NCBI GenBank assembly: GCA_949126835.1
Contig: CASBPS010000046.1
Location: 124,001-188,000 of the forward strand
DNA length: 64,000 nt
Direction: 5' to 3'
DNA from: Anisus vortex
Taxonomy: Eukaryota > Mollusca > Gastropoda > Planorbidae
Positions within the stretch are counted from its first letter, which is position 1; each line of letters starts with the position of its first letter. The notes below the pieces were generated by a model that did not search any database, had not been told where the DNA came from, and saw nothing but the letters and a program-made list of their open reading frames with translations. The translations under genes were made by a program, and so were the position numbers. This document shows, one piece after another, positions 10,254-22,457 of this stretch.

Positions 10254-11493
10254 AGCACCATTACCACAAATCTGCTAGTCAAGTCGTTGTACGGTTTGTG
10301 GAGAAGCCAAAACAACAAATCTGCTTTTTAAGTCCTTGTACGGCCAGAAAAGAAGCCAAAACTAGAAATCTGCTATTCAAGTCGTTGTACGGTTTGTGGA
10401 GAGAGCCAAAACCACAAATCTGCTGTGTTACTACCAAAAGAGAAGCTGAAACCACAAATCTTCTTTTCAAGTCGTTGTACGGCCAGAAAAAAAGCCAAAA
10501 CCAGAAATCTGCTATTTTACGGCCAGAAAAGGAGCCAAAACAAGAAATCTGCTATTCAAGTCGTTGTACGGACTGTGGAAACGCCAAAACCACAAATCTG
10601 CTTTTGTAAGGCCAGTAGAGAAGCCAAAACCACAAATCTGCTGTTTTACGGTTAGAAAAGAAGCCAAAACAAGAAATCTGCTATTCAAGACGTTGTACGG
10701 ATTGTGGAAAAGCCAAAACCACAAATCTGCTTTTGTACGGCCAGAATAGGAGCCAAAACCAGAAATCTGCTTTTCAAGTCGTTGTACGGTTTCTGGAGAA
10801 GCCAAAACCACAAATCTGCTTTTGTACGGCCAGAAAAGGAGCCAAAACAAGAAATCTGCTTTTCAAGTCGTTGTACGGTTTCTGGAGAAGCCAAAACCAC
10901 AAATCTGCTTTTGTACGGCTAGTAGAGAAGCCAAAACCACAAATCTGCAGTATTACGGCGAAAAGAGAAGCCAAAACCACAAATCTGCTGTGTTACGGCC
11001 AAAAGAGAAGCTGAAACCACAAATCTTCTTTTCAAGTCGTTGTACGGCCAGAAAAAAAGCCAAAACCAGAAATCTGCTGTTTTACGGCCAGAAAAGGAGC
11101 CAAAACCACAAATCTGCTGTTTTACGGCCAAAAGAGAAGCCAAAAACATAAATCTGCTGTGTTACGGCCAAAAGAGAAGCTAAAACCACAAATCTTCTTT
11201 TCAAGTCGTTGTACGGCCAGAAAAGAAGCCAAAACCAGAAATCTGCTATTCAAGTCGTTGTACGGATTGTGGAAAAGCCAAAACCACAAATCTGCTTTTG
11301 TACGGCCAGAATAGGAGCCAAAACTAGAAATCTGCTTTTCAAGTCGTTGTACGGTTTCTGGAGAAGCCAAAACCACAAATCTGCTTTTGTACGGCCAGTA
11401 GAGAAGCCAAAACCACAAATCTGCTGTATTACGGCGAAAAGAGAAGCCAAAACCACAAATCTGCTGTTCAAGTCGTTGTACGGCCAGAACAGA
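10254..11493 (+). repeat. 1,240-bp HOR unit
   Basis: This marker-to-marker unit of 1,240 bp has no internal marker monomer. It matches 35,716-36,955 at offset 25,462 and 46,501-47,740. Characteristic variants are TTACTACC near 10,430, CTGCTATTTTACGG near 10,511, CGCCAAAACC near 10,582, GTAAGG near 10,607, AAGACGTTG near 10,687, and an added pair of S and L monomers after 10,800. A private change CTGCTGTTCAAG sits near 11,463. Confidence 0.91.
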
Positions 11494-12902
11494 AGCACCA
11501 TTACCACAAATCTGCTAGTCAAGTCGTCGTACGGTTTGTGGAGAAGCCAAAACAACAAATCTGCTTTTTAAGTCCTTGTACGGCCAGAAAAGAAGCCAAA
11601 ACTAGAAATCTGCTATTCAAGTCGTTGTACGGTTTGTGGAGAGAGCCAAAACCATAAATCTGCTGTTTTATGGCCAGAAAAGAAGCCAAAACAAGAAATC
11701 TGCTATTCAAGTCGTTGTACGGTTTGTTGAGAGAGCCTAAACCATAAATCTGCTGTGTTACGGCCAAAAGAGAAGCTAAGACCACAAATCTTCTTGTCAA
11801 GTCGTTGTACGGCCAGAAAAGAAGCCAAAACTTGAAATTTGCTATTGAAGTCGTTGTACGGTTTGTGGAGAGAGCCAAAACCACAAATCTGCTGTGTTAC
11901 TACCAAAAGAGAAGCTGAAACCACAAATCTTCTTTTCAAGTCGTTGTACGGCCAGAAAAAAAGCCAAAACCAGAAATCTGCTGTTTTACGGCCAGAAAAG
12001 GAGCCAAAACAAGAAATCTGCTATTCAAGTCGTTGTACGGACTGTGGAAACGCCAAAACCACAAATCTGCTTTTGTAAGGCCAGTAGAGAAGCCAAAACC
12101 ACAAATCTGCTGTTTTACGGTTAGAAAAGAAGCCAAAACAAGAAATCTGCTATTCAAGTCGTTGTACGGATTGTGGAAAAGCCAAAACCACAAATCTGCT
12201 TTTGTACGGCCAGAAAAGGAGCCAAAACCAGAAATCTGCTTTTCAAGTCGTTGTACGGTTTCTGGAGAAGCCAAAACCACAAATCTGCTTTTGTACGGCT
12301 AGTAGAGAAGCCAAAACCACAAATCTGCTGTATTTGGCGAAAAGAGAAGCCAAAACCACAAATCTGCTATTCAAGTCGTTGTACGGCCAGAACAGAAGCA
12401 CCATTACCACAAATCTGCTAGTCAAGTCGTTGTACGGTTTGTTGAGAAGCCAAAACAACAAATCTGCTTTTTAAGTCCTTGTACGGCCAGAAAAAAAGCC
12501 AAAACTAGAAATCTGCTATTCAAGTCGTTGTACGGTTTATGGAGAGAGCCAAAACCATAAATCTGCTGTGTTACGGCCAAAAGAGAAGCTAAAACCACAA
12601 ATCTTCTTGTCAAGTCGTTGTACGGCCAGAAAAGAAGCCAAAACAAGAAATCTGCTATTCAAGTCGTTATACGGATTGTGGAAAAGCCAAAACCTCAAAT
12701 CTGCTTTTGTACGGCCAGAAAAGGAGCCAAAACAAGAAATCTGCTTTTCAAGTCGTTGTACGGTTTCTGGAGAAGCCAAAACCACAAATCTGCTTTTGTA
12801 CGGCTAGTAGAGAAGCCAAAACCACAAATCTGCTGTATTACGGCGAAAAGAGAAGCCAAAACCACAAATCTGCTATTCAAGTCGTTGTACGGCCAGAACA
12901 GA
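11494..12902 (+). repeat. HOR segment with a 367-bp deletion
   Basis: The start matches 38,196 onward at offset 26,702; after about 11,830 the offset is 27,069. The difference is 367 bp, which fits eight monomers (three S, four 49-bp L and one 51-bp marker). The junction lies around 11,813-11,830, where an AGAAGCCAAAAC stretch runs into TTGAAATTTGC. The same comparison with 27,515 onward gives the same 367 bp. Downstream, the segment agrees with 3,520-4,583 at offset 8,319. Confidence 0.87.
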
Positions 12903-15553
12903 AGCACCATTACCACAAATCTGCTAGTCAAGTCGTTGTACGGTTTGTGGAGAAGCCAAAACAACAAATCTGCTTTTTAAGTCCTTGTACGGCCAGAAAA
13001 GAAGCCAAAACTAGAAATCTGCTATTCAAGTCGTTGTACGGTTTGTGGAGAGAGCCAAAACCACAAATCTGCTGTGTTACGGCCAAAAGAGAAGATGAAA
13101 CCACAAATCTTCTTTTCAAGTCGTTGTACGGCCAGAAAAAAAGCCAAAACCAGAAATCTGCTGTTTTACGGCCAGAAAAGGAGCCAAAACCACAAATCTG
13201 CTGTTTTACGGCCAAAAGAGAAGCCAAAACCATAAATCTGCTGTGTTACGGCCAAAAGAGAAGCTAAAACCACAAATCTTCTTTTCAAGTCGTTGTACGG
13301 CCAGAAAAGAAGCCAAAACAAGAAATCTGCTATTCAAGTCGTTGTACGGATTGTGGAAAAGCCAAAACCACAAATCTGCTTTTGTACGGCCAGAAAAGGA
13401 GCCAAAACCAGAAATCTGCTTTTCAAGTCGTTGTACGGTTTCTGGAGAAGCCAAAACCACAAATCTGCTTTTGTACGGCTAGTAGAGAAGCCAAAACCAC
13501 AAATCTGCTGTATTACGGCGAAAAAAGAACCCAAAACCACAAATCTGCTATTCAAGTCGTTGTACGGCCAGAACAGAAGCACCATTACCACAAATCTGCT
13601 AGTCAAGTCGTTGTACGGTTTGTGGAGAAGCCAAAACAACAAATCTGCTTTTTAAGTCCTTGTACGGCCAGAAAAGAAGCCAAAACTAGAAATCTGCTAT
13701 TCAAGTCGTTGTACGGTTTGTGGAGAGAGCCAAAACCACAAATCTGCTGTGTTACTACCAAAAGAGAAGCTGAAACCACAAATCTTCTTTTCAAGTCGTT
13801 GTACGGCCAGAAAAAAAGCCAAAACCAGAAATCTGCTGTTTTACGGCCAGAAAAGGAGCCAAAACAAGAAATCTGCTATTCAAGTCGTTGTACGGACTGT
13901 GGAAACGCCAAAACCACAAATCTGCTTTTGTAAGGCCAGTAGAGAAGCCAAAACCACAAATCTGCTGTTTTACGGTTAGAAAAGAAGCCAAAACAAGAAA
14001 TCTGCTATTCAAGTCGTTGTACGGATTGTGGAAAAGCCAAAACCACAAATCTGCTTTTGTACGGCCAGAATAGGAGCCAAAACCAGAAATCTGCTTTTCA
14101 AGTCGTTGTACGGTTTCTGGAGAAGCCAAAACCACAAATCTGCTTTTGTACGGCCAGTAGAGAAGCCAAAACCACAAATCTGCTGTATTACGGCGAAAAG
14201 AGAAGCCAAAACCACAAATCTGCTATTCAAGTCGTTGTACGGCCAGAACAGAAGCACCATTACCACAAATCTGCTAGTCAAGTCGTTGTACGGTTTGTGG
14301 AGAAGCCAAAACAACAAATCTGCTTTTTAAGTCCTTGTACGGCCAGAAAAGAAGCCAAAACTAGAAATCTGCTATTCAAGTCGTTGTACGGTTTGTGGAG
14401 AGAGCCAAAACCACAAATCTGCTGTGTTACGGCCAAAAGAGAAGCTGAAACCACAAATCTTCTTTTCAAGTCGTTGTACGGCCAGAAAAAAAGCCAAAAC
14501 CAGAAATCTGCTGTTTTACGGCCAGAAAAGGAGCCAAAACCACAAATCTGCTGTTTTACGGCCAAAAGAGGAGCCAAAACCATAAATCTGCTGTGTTACG
14601 GCCAAAAGAGAAGCTAAAACCACAAATCTTCTTTTCAAGTCGTTGTACGGCCAGAAAAGAAGCCAAAACAAGAAATCTGCTATTCAAGTCGTTGTACGGA
14701 TTGTGGAAAAGCCAAAACCACAAATCTGCTTTTGTACGGCCAGAAAAGGAGCCAAAACCAGAAATCTGCTTTTCAAGTCGTTGTACGGTTTCTGGAGAAG
14801 CCAAAACCACAAATCTGCTTTTGTACGGCTAGTAGAGAAGCCAAAACCACAAATCTGCTGTATTACGGCGAAAAAAGAACCCAAAACCACAAATCTGCTA
14901 TTCAAGTCGTTGTACGGCCAGAACAGAAGCACCATTACCACAAATCTGCTAGTCAAGTCGTACGGTTTGTGGAGAAGCCAAAACAACAAATCTGCTTTTT
15001 AAGTCCTTGTACGGCCAGAAAAGAAGCCAAAACTAGAAATCTGCTATTCAAGTCGTTGTACGGTTTGTGGAGAGAGCCAAAACCACAAATCTGCTGTGTT
15101 ACTACCAAAAGAGAAGCTGAAACCACAAATCTTCTTTTCAAGTCGTTGTACGGCCAGAAAAAAAGCCAAAACCAGAAATCTGCTGTTTTACGGCCAGAAA
15201 AGGAGCCAAAACAAGAAATCTGCTATTCAAATCGTTGTACGGACTGTGGAAACGCCAAAACCACAAATCTGCTTTTGTAAGGCCAGTAGAGAAGCCAAAA
15301 CCACAAATCTGCTGTTTTACGGTTAGAAAAGAAGCCAAAACAAGAAATCTGCTATTCAAGTCGTTGTACGGATTGTGGAAAAGCCAAAACCACAAATCTG
15401 CTTTTGTACGGCCAGAATAGGAGCCAAAACCAGAAATCTGCTTTTCAAGTCGTTGTACGGTTTCTGGAGAAGCCAAAACCACAAATCTGCTTTTGTACGG
15501 CCAGTAGAGAAGCCAAAACCACAAATATGCTGTATAACGGCGAAAAGAGAAGC
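12903..15553 (+). repeat. 1,350-bp HOR, two copies
   Basis: Markers at 12,903, 13,578, 14,253 and 14,928 give three spacings of exactly 675 bp. Because alternate 675-bp halves are of two types, the true period is 1,350 bp; sequence at 12,928 onward repeats at 14,278 and so on. The last half carries a 3-bp deletion at about 14,959, where AGTCAAGTCGTACGG lacks the TTG of its relatives. The same 3-bp loss is present at 43,608 and 51,574. Confidence 0.91.
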
Positions 15554-15570
15554 CAAAACCACAAATCTGC
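15554..15570 (+). repeat. 51-bp deletion junction
   Basis: Relative to 44,201-44,268, this copy lacks 51 bp. Here the AGCCAAAACCACAAATCTGC core runs straight into TAGTCAAG of the marker monomer, so the AGCACCATTACC signature itself is missing at this spot. The junction falls in the identical CACAAATCTGC core shared by both parental monomers, so its exact base cannot be fixed. Confidence 0.85.
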
Positions 15571-15916
15571 TAGTCAAGTCGTTGTACGGTTTGTGGAGAA
15601 GCCAAAACAACAAATCTGCTTTTTAAGTCCTTGTACGGCCAGAAAAGAAGCCAAAACTAGAAATCTGCTATTCAAGTCATTGTACGGTTTGTGGAGAGAG
15701 CCAAAACCATAAATCTGTTTTTGTACGGCCAGAAAAGGAGCCAAAACCAGAAATCTGCTTTTTAAGTCTTTGTACGGTTTCTGGAGAAGCCAAAACCACA
15801 AATCTGCTTTTGTACGGCCAGTAGAGAAGCCAAAACCACAAATCTGCTGTATTACGGCGAAAAGAGAAGCCAAAACCACAAATCTGCTATTCAAGTCGTT
15901 GTACGGCCAGAACAGA

Positions 15917-17739
15917 AGCACCATTACCACAAATCTGCTAGTCAAGTCGTTGTACGGTTTGTTGAGAAGCCATAACAACAAATCTGCTTTTCAAGTCCTT
16001 GTACGGCCAGAAAAGAAGCCAAAACTAGAAATCTGCTATTCAAGTCGTTGTACGGTTTGTGGAGAGACCCAAAACCATAAATCTGCTGTGTTACGGCCAA
16101 AAGAGAAGCTAAAACCACAAATCTTCTTGTCAAGTCGTTGCACGGCCAGAAAAGAAGCCAAAACAAGAAATCTGCTATTCAAGTCTTTGTACGGTTTCTG
16201 GAGAAGCCAAAACCACAAATCTGCTTTTGTACGACCAGTAGAGAAGCCAAAACCACAAATCTGCTGTATTACGGCGAAAAGAGAAGCCAAAACCACAAAT
16301 CTGCTATTCAAGTCGTTGTACGGCCAGAATAGAAGCACCATTACCACAAATCTGCTAGTCAAGTCGTCGTACGGTTTGTGGAGAAGCCAAAACAACAAAT
16401 CTGCTTTTTAAGTCCTTGTACGGCCAGAAAAGAAGCCAAAACTAGAAATCTGCTATTCAAGTCGTTGTACGGTTTGTGGAGAGAGCCAAAACCATAAATC
16501 TGCTGTTTTATGGCCAGAAAAGAAGCCAAAACAAGAAATCTGCTATTCAAGTCGTTGTACGGTTTGTTGAGAGAGCCTAAACCATAAATCTGCTGTGTTA
16601 CGGCGAAAAGAGAAGCTAAAACCACAAATCTTCTTGTCAAGTCGTTGTACGGCCAGAAAAGAAGCCAAACCAAGAAATCTGCTATTCAAGTCGTTGTACG
16701 GATTGTGGAAAAGCCAAAACCACAAATCTGCTTTTGTACGGCCAGAAAAGGAGCCAAAACCAGAAATCTGCTTTTCAAGTCGTTGTACGGTTTCTGGAGA
16801 AGCCAAAACCACAAATCTGCTTTTGTACGGCTAGTAGAGAAGCCAAAACCACAAATCTGCTGTATTACGGCGAAAAAAGAACCCAAAACCACAAATCTGC
16901 TATTCAAGTCGTTGTACGGCCAGAACAGAAGCACCATTACCACAAATCTGCTAGTCAAGTCGTTGTACGGTTTGTGGAGAAGCCAAAACAACAAATCTGC
17001 TTTTTAAGTCCTTGTACGGCCAGAAAAGAAGCCAAAACTAGAAATCTGCTATTCAAGTCTTTGTACGGTTTCTGGAGAAGCCAAAACCACAAATCTGCTT
17101 TTGTACGGCCAGTAGAGAAGCCAAAACCACAAATCTGCTGTATTACGGCGAAAAGAGAAGCCAAAACCACAAATCTGCTATTCAAGTCGTTGTACGGCCA
17201 GAACAGAAGCACCATTACCACAAATCTGCTAGTCAAGTCGTTGTACGGTTTGTTGAGAAGCCAAAACAACAAATCTGCTTTTCAAGTCCTTGTACGGCCA
17301 GAAAAGAAGCCAAAACTAGAAATCTGCTATTCAAGTCGTTGTACGGTTTGTGGAGAGACCCAAAACCATAAATCTGCTGTGTTACGGCCAAAAGAGAAGC
17401 TAAAACCACAAATCTTCTTGTCAAGTCGTTGCACGGCCAGAAAAGAAGCCAAAACAAGAAATCTGCTATTCAAGTCGTTATACAGATTGTGGAAAAGCCA
17501 AAACCTCAAATCTGCTTTTGTACGGCCAGAAAAGGAGCCAAAACAAGATATCTGCTTTTCAAGTCTTTGTACGGTTTCTGGAGAAGCCAAAACCACAAAT
17601 CTGCTTTTGTACGGCCAGTAGAGAAGCCAAAACCACAAATCTGCTGTATTACGGCGAAAAGAGAAGCCAAAACCACAAATCTGCTATTCAAGTCGTTGTA
17701 CGGCCAGAATAGAAGCACCATTACCACAAATCTGCTAGT
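15917..17739 (+). repeat. 1,470-type HOR segment in superblock A
   Basis: After the marker at 15,917 the array follows the 506, 596, 278 and 506 bp marker segments of the 1,470-type family, the first shortened by 89 bp near 16,179-16,187 (CTATTCAAGTC runs into TTTGTACGG). It matches 44,615 onward. It includes GTTGCACGG near 16,137 and GTTATACAGATT near 17,478. Homology to superblock B stops near 17,650, where B switches to GCGAAAAAAGGACCC, but homology to superblock C goes on to about 18,200. Confidence 0.88.
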
Positions 17740-18497
17740 CAAGTCGTCGTACGGTTTGTGGAGAAGCCAAAACAACAAATCTGCTTTTTAAGTCCTTGTA
17801 CGGCCAGAAAAAAAGCCAAAACTAGAAATCTGCTATTCAAGTCGTTGTACGGTTTGTGGAGAGAGCCAAAACCATAAATCTGCTGTTTTATGGCCAGAAA
17901 AGAAGCCAAAACAAGAAATCTGCTATTCAAGTCGTTGTACGGTTTGTTGAGAGAGCCTAAACCATAAATCTGCTGTGTTACGGCCAAAAGAGAAGCTAAA
18001 ACCACAAATCTTCTTGTCAAGTCGTTGTACGGCCAGAAAAGAAGCCAAACCAAGAAATCTGCTATTCAAGTCGTTGTACGGATTGTGAAAAAGCCAAAAC
18101 CACAAATCTGCTTTTGTACGGCCAGAAAAGGAGCCAAAACCAGAAATCTGCTTTTCAAGTCGTTGTACGGTTTGTGGAGAAGCCAAAACAACAAATCTGC
18201 TTTTTAAGTCCTTGTACGGCCAGAAAAGAAACCAAAACTAGAAATATGCTATTCAAGTCGTTGTACGGTTTGTGGAGAGAGCCAAAACCATAAATCTGTT
18301 TTTGTACGGCCAGAAAAGGAGCCAAAACCAGAAATCTGCTTTTCAAGTCGTTGTACGGTTTCTGGAGAAGCCAAAACCACAAATCTGCTTTTGTACGGCC
18401 AGTAGAGAAGCCAAAACCACAAATATGCTGTATAACGGCGAAAAGAGAAGCCAAAACCACAAATCTGCTATTCAAGTCGTTGTACGGCCAGAACAGA
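17740..18497 (+). repeat. Linker segment, 596-type truncated, then 368-type
   Basis: The first part matches 54,492-54,960 at offset 36,753 and includes GTGAAAAAGCC near 18,086, private to this copy. Near 18,165-18,180 an L monomer core is joined directly to the TTTGTGGAGAAGCC tail of a marker monomer, so several monomers are missing compared with the usual 596-bp segment. After that, the sequence follows the 368-type segment repeated at 18,523. Confidence 0.8.
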
Positions 18498-19739
18498 AGC
18501 ACCATTACCACAAATCTGCTAGTCAAGCCGTTGTACGGTTTGTGGAGAAGCCAAAACAACAAATCTGCTTTTTAAGTCCTTGTACGGCCAGAAAAGAAGC
18601 CAAAACTAGAAATCTGCTATTCAAGTCATTGTACGGTTTGTGGAGAGAGCCAAAACCATAAATCTGTTTTTGTACGGCCAGAAAAGGAGCCAAAACCAGA
18701 AATCTGCTTTTCAAGTCTTTGTACGGTTTCTGGAGAAGCCAAAACCACAAATCTGCTTTTGTACGGCCAGTAGAGAAGCCAAAACCACAAATCTGCTGTA
18801 TTACGGCGAAAAGAGAAGCCAAAACCACAAATCTGCTATTCAAGTCGTTGTACGGCCAGAACAGAAGCACCATTACCACAAATCTGCTAGTCAAGTCGTT
18901 GTACGGTTTGTTGAGAAGCCAAAACAACAAATCTGCTTTTCAAGTCCTTGTACGGCCAGAAAAGAAGCCAAAACTAGAAATCTGCTATTCAAGTCGTTGT
19001 ACGGTTTGTGGAGAGACCCAAAACCATAAATCTGCTGTGTTACGGCCAAAAGAGAAGCTAAAACCACAAATCTTCTTGTCAAGTCGTTGTACGGCCAGAA
19101 AATAAGCCAAAACAAGAAATCTGCTATTCAAGTCGTTATACAGATTGTGGAAAAGCCAAAACCTCAAATCTGCTTTTGTACGGCCAGAAAAGGAGCCAAA
19201 ACAAGAAATCTGCTTTTCAAGTCTTTGTACGGTTTCTGAAGAAGCCAAAACCACAAATCTGCTTTTGTACGGCCAGTAGAGAAGCCAAAACCACAAATCT
19301 GCTGTATTACGGCGAAAAGAGAAGCCAAAACCACAAATCTGCTATTCAAGTCGTTGTACGGCCAGAACAGAAGCACCATTACCACAAATCTGCTAGTCAA
19401 GTCGTTGTACGGTTTGTGGAGAAGCCAAAACAACAAATCTGCTTTTTAAGTCCTTGTACGGCCAGAAAAGAAACCAAAACTAGAAATCTGCTATTCAAGT
19501 CGTTGTACGGTTTGTGGAGAGAGCCAAAACCATAAATCTGTTTTTGTACGGCCAGAAAAGGAGCCCAAACCAGAAATCATCTTTTCAAGTCTTTGTACGG
19601 TTTCTGGAGAAGCCAAAACCACAAATCTGCTTTTGTACGGCCAGTAGAGAAGCCAAAACCACAAATCTGCTGTATTACGGCAAAAAGAGAAGCCAAAACC
19701 ACAAATCTGCTATTCAAGTCGTTGTACGGCCAGAACAGA
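18498..19739 (+). repeat. 368/506/368-bp HOR segments
   Basis: Markers at 18,498, 18,866, 19,372 and 19,740 give spacings of 368, 506 and 368 bp. The unit beginning near 18,155 repeats at 18,523 with a shift of 368. The region from about 18,500 to 19,350 matches 25,368-26,218 at offset 6,868, with no difference that I saw in much of it, including AAGCCGTTG near 18,526 and 25,394. Private changes include AGCCCAAACC near 19,562 and AAATCATC near 19,576. Confidence 0.88.
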
Positions 19740-22457
19740 AGCACCATTACCACAAATCTGCTAGTCAAGTCGTTGTACGGTTTGTTGAGAAGCCAAAACA
19801 ACAAATCTGCTTTTTAAGTCCTTGTACGGCCAGAAAAGAAGCCAAAACTAGAAATCTGCTATTCAAGTCGTTGTACGGTTTGTGGAGAGAGCCAAAACCA
19901 TAAATCTGCTGTGTTACGGCCAAAAGAGAAGCTAAAACCACAAATCTTCTTGTCAAGTCGTTGGACGGCCAGAAAAGAAGCCAAAACAAGAAATCTGCTA
20001 TTCAAGTCGTTGTACGGATTGTGGAAAAGCCAAAACCACAAATCTGCTTTTGTACGACCAGAAAAGGAGCCAAAACCAGAAATCTGCTTTTCAAGTCGTT
20101 GTACGGTTTCTGGAGAAGCCAAAACCACAAATCTGCTTTTGTACGGCTAGTAGAGAAGCCAAAACCACAAATCTGCTGTATTTGGCGAAAAGAGAAGCCA
20201 AAACCACAAATCTGCTATTCAAGTCGTTGTACGGCCAGAACAGAAGCACCATTACCACAAATCTGCTAGTCAAGTCGTTGTACGGTTTGTTGAGAAGCCA
20301 AAACAACAAATCTGCTTTTTAAGTCCTTGTACGGCCAGAAAAAAAGCTAAAACTAGAAATCTGCTATTCAAGTCGTTGTACGGTTTATGGAGAGAGCCAA
20401 AACCATAAATCTGCTGTGTTACGGCCAAAAGAGAAGCTAAAACCACAAATCTTCTTGTCAAGTCGTTGTACGGCCAGAAAAGAAGCCAAAACAAGAAATC
20501 TGCTATTCAAGTCGTTATACGGATTGTGGAAAAGCCAAAACCTCAAATCTGCTTTTGTACGGCCAGAAAAGGAGCCAAAACAAGAAATCTGCTTTTCAAG
20601 TCGTTGTACGGTTTCTGGAGAAGCCAAAACCACAAATCTGCTTTTGTACGGCTAGTAGAGAAGCCAAAACCACAAATCTGCTGTATTACGGCGAAAAGAG
20701 AAGCCAAAACCACAAATCTGCTATTCAAGTCGTTGTACGGCCAGAAAAAAAGCCAAAACCAGAAATCTGCTGTTTTACGGCCAGAAAAGGAGCCAAAACC
20801 ACAAATCTGCTGTTTTACGGCCAAAAGAGAAGCCAAAACCATAAATCTGCTGTGTTACGGCCAAAAGAGAAGCTAAAACCACAAATCTTCTTTTCAAGTC
20901 GTTGTACGGCCAGAAAAGAAGCCAAAACAAGAAATCTGCTATTCAAGTCGTTGTACGGATTGTGGAAAAGCCAAAACCACAAATCTGCTTTTGTACGGCC
21001 AGAATAGGAGCCAAAACCAGAAATCTGCTTTTCAAGTCGTTGTACGGTTTCTGGAGAAGCCAAAACCACAAATCTGCTTTTGTACGGCCAGTAGAGAAGC
21101 CAAAACCACAAAACTGCTGTATTACGGCGAAAAGAGAAGCCAAAACCACAAATCTGCTATTCAAGTCGTTGTACGGCCAGAACAGAAGCACCATTACCAC
21201 AAATCTGCTAGTCAAGTCGTCGTACGGTTTGTGGAGAAGCCAAAACAACAAATCTGCTTTTTAAGTCCTTGTACGGCCAGAAAAGAAGCCAAAACTAGAA
21301 ATCTGCTATTCAAGTCGTTGTACGGTTTGTGGAGAGAGCCAAAACCATAAATCTGCTGTTTTATGGCCAGAAAAGAAGCCAAAACAAGAAATCTGCTATT
21401 CAAGTCGTTGTACGGTTTGTTGAGAGAGCCTAAACCATAAATCTGCTGTGTTACGGCCAAAAGAGAAGCTAAAACCACAAATCTTCTTGTCAAGTCGTTG
21501 TACGGCCAGAAAAGAAGCCAAACCAAGAAATCTGCTATTCAAGTCGTTGTACGGATTGTGGAAAAGCCAAAACCACAAATCTGCTTTTGTACGGCCAGAA
21601 AAGGAGCCAAAACCAGAAATCTGCTTTTCAAGTCGTTGTACGGTTTCTGGAGAAGCCAAAACCACAAATCTGCTTTTGTACGGCTAGTAGAGAAGCCAAA
21701 ACCACAAATCTGCTGTATTACGGCGAAAAAAGAACCCAAAACCACAAATCTGCTATTCAAGTCGTTGTACGGCCAGAACAGAAGCACCATTACCACAAAT
21801 CTGCTAGTCAAGTCGTTGTACGGTTTGTGGAGAAGCCAAAACAACAAATCTGCTTTTTAAGTCCTTGTACGGCCAGAAAAGAAGCCAAAACTAGAAATCT
21901 GCTATTCAAGTCGTTGTACGGTTTGTGGAGAGAGCCAAAACCACAAATCTGCTGTGTTACTACCAAAAGAGAAGCTGAAACCACAAATCTTGTTTTCAAG
22001 TCGTTGTACGGCCAGAAAAAAAGCCAAAACCAGAAATCTGCTGTTTTACGGCCAGAAAAGGAGCCAAAACAAGAAATCTGCTATTCAAGTCGTTGTACGG
22101 ACTGTGGAAACGCCAAAACCACAAATCTGCTTTTGTAAGGCCAGTAGAGAAGCCAAAACCACAAATCTGCTGTTTTACGGTTAGAAAAGAAGCCAAAACA
22201 AGAAATCTGCTATTCAAGTCGTTGTACGGATTGTGGAAAAGCCAAAACCACAAATCTGCTTTTGTACGGCCAGAATAGGAGCCAAAACCAGAAATCTGCT
22301 TTTCAAGTCGTTGTACGGTTTCTGGAGAAGCCAAAACCACAAATCTGCTTTTGTACGGCCAGTAGAGAAGCCAAAACCACAAATATGCTGTATAACGGCG
22401 AAAAGAGAAGCCAAAACCACAAATCTGCTATTCAAGTCGTTGTACGGCCAGAACAGA
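19740..22457 (+). repeat. 2,718-bp HOR, copy 1
   Basis: The first of two adjacent 2,718-bp copies, delimited by marker monomers at 19,740 and 22,458. Identity with copy 2 begins slightly upstream, near 19,684. Contents include GTTGGACGG near 19,962, GTACGACC near 20,056, TATTTGGCG near 20,184, AAAAAAGCTAAAAC near 20,341, and CAAAACTGC near 21,111. It combines parts of the 2,252-type and 1,350-type units, so it looks like a composite formed by recombination and then duplicated. Confidence 0.92.

Larger units (their letters stand above)
11831..18200 (+). repeat. Superblock A (about 6.4 kb)
   Basis: This long stretch recurs twice more. It matches 40,478-46,446 with offsets 28,647, then 28,698, then 28,787, and matches the C copy from 48,445 onward, reaching about 54,953 at offset 36,753. 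The offset changes come from two whole-monomer deletions in A: 51 bp near 15,560 and 89 bp near 16,183. It contains 674-type, 1,350-type and 1,470-type HOR segments in that order. It is the largest repeated unit present three times in the window. Confidence 0.9.
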
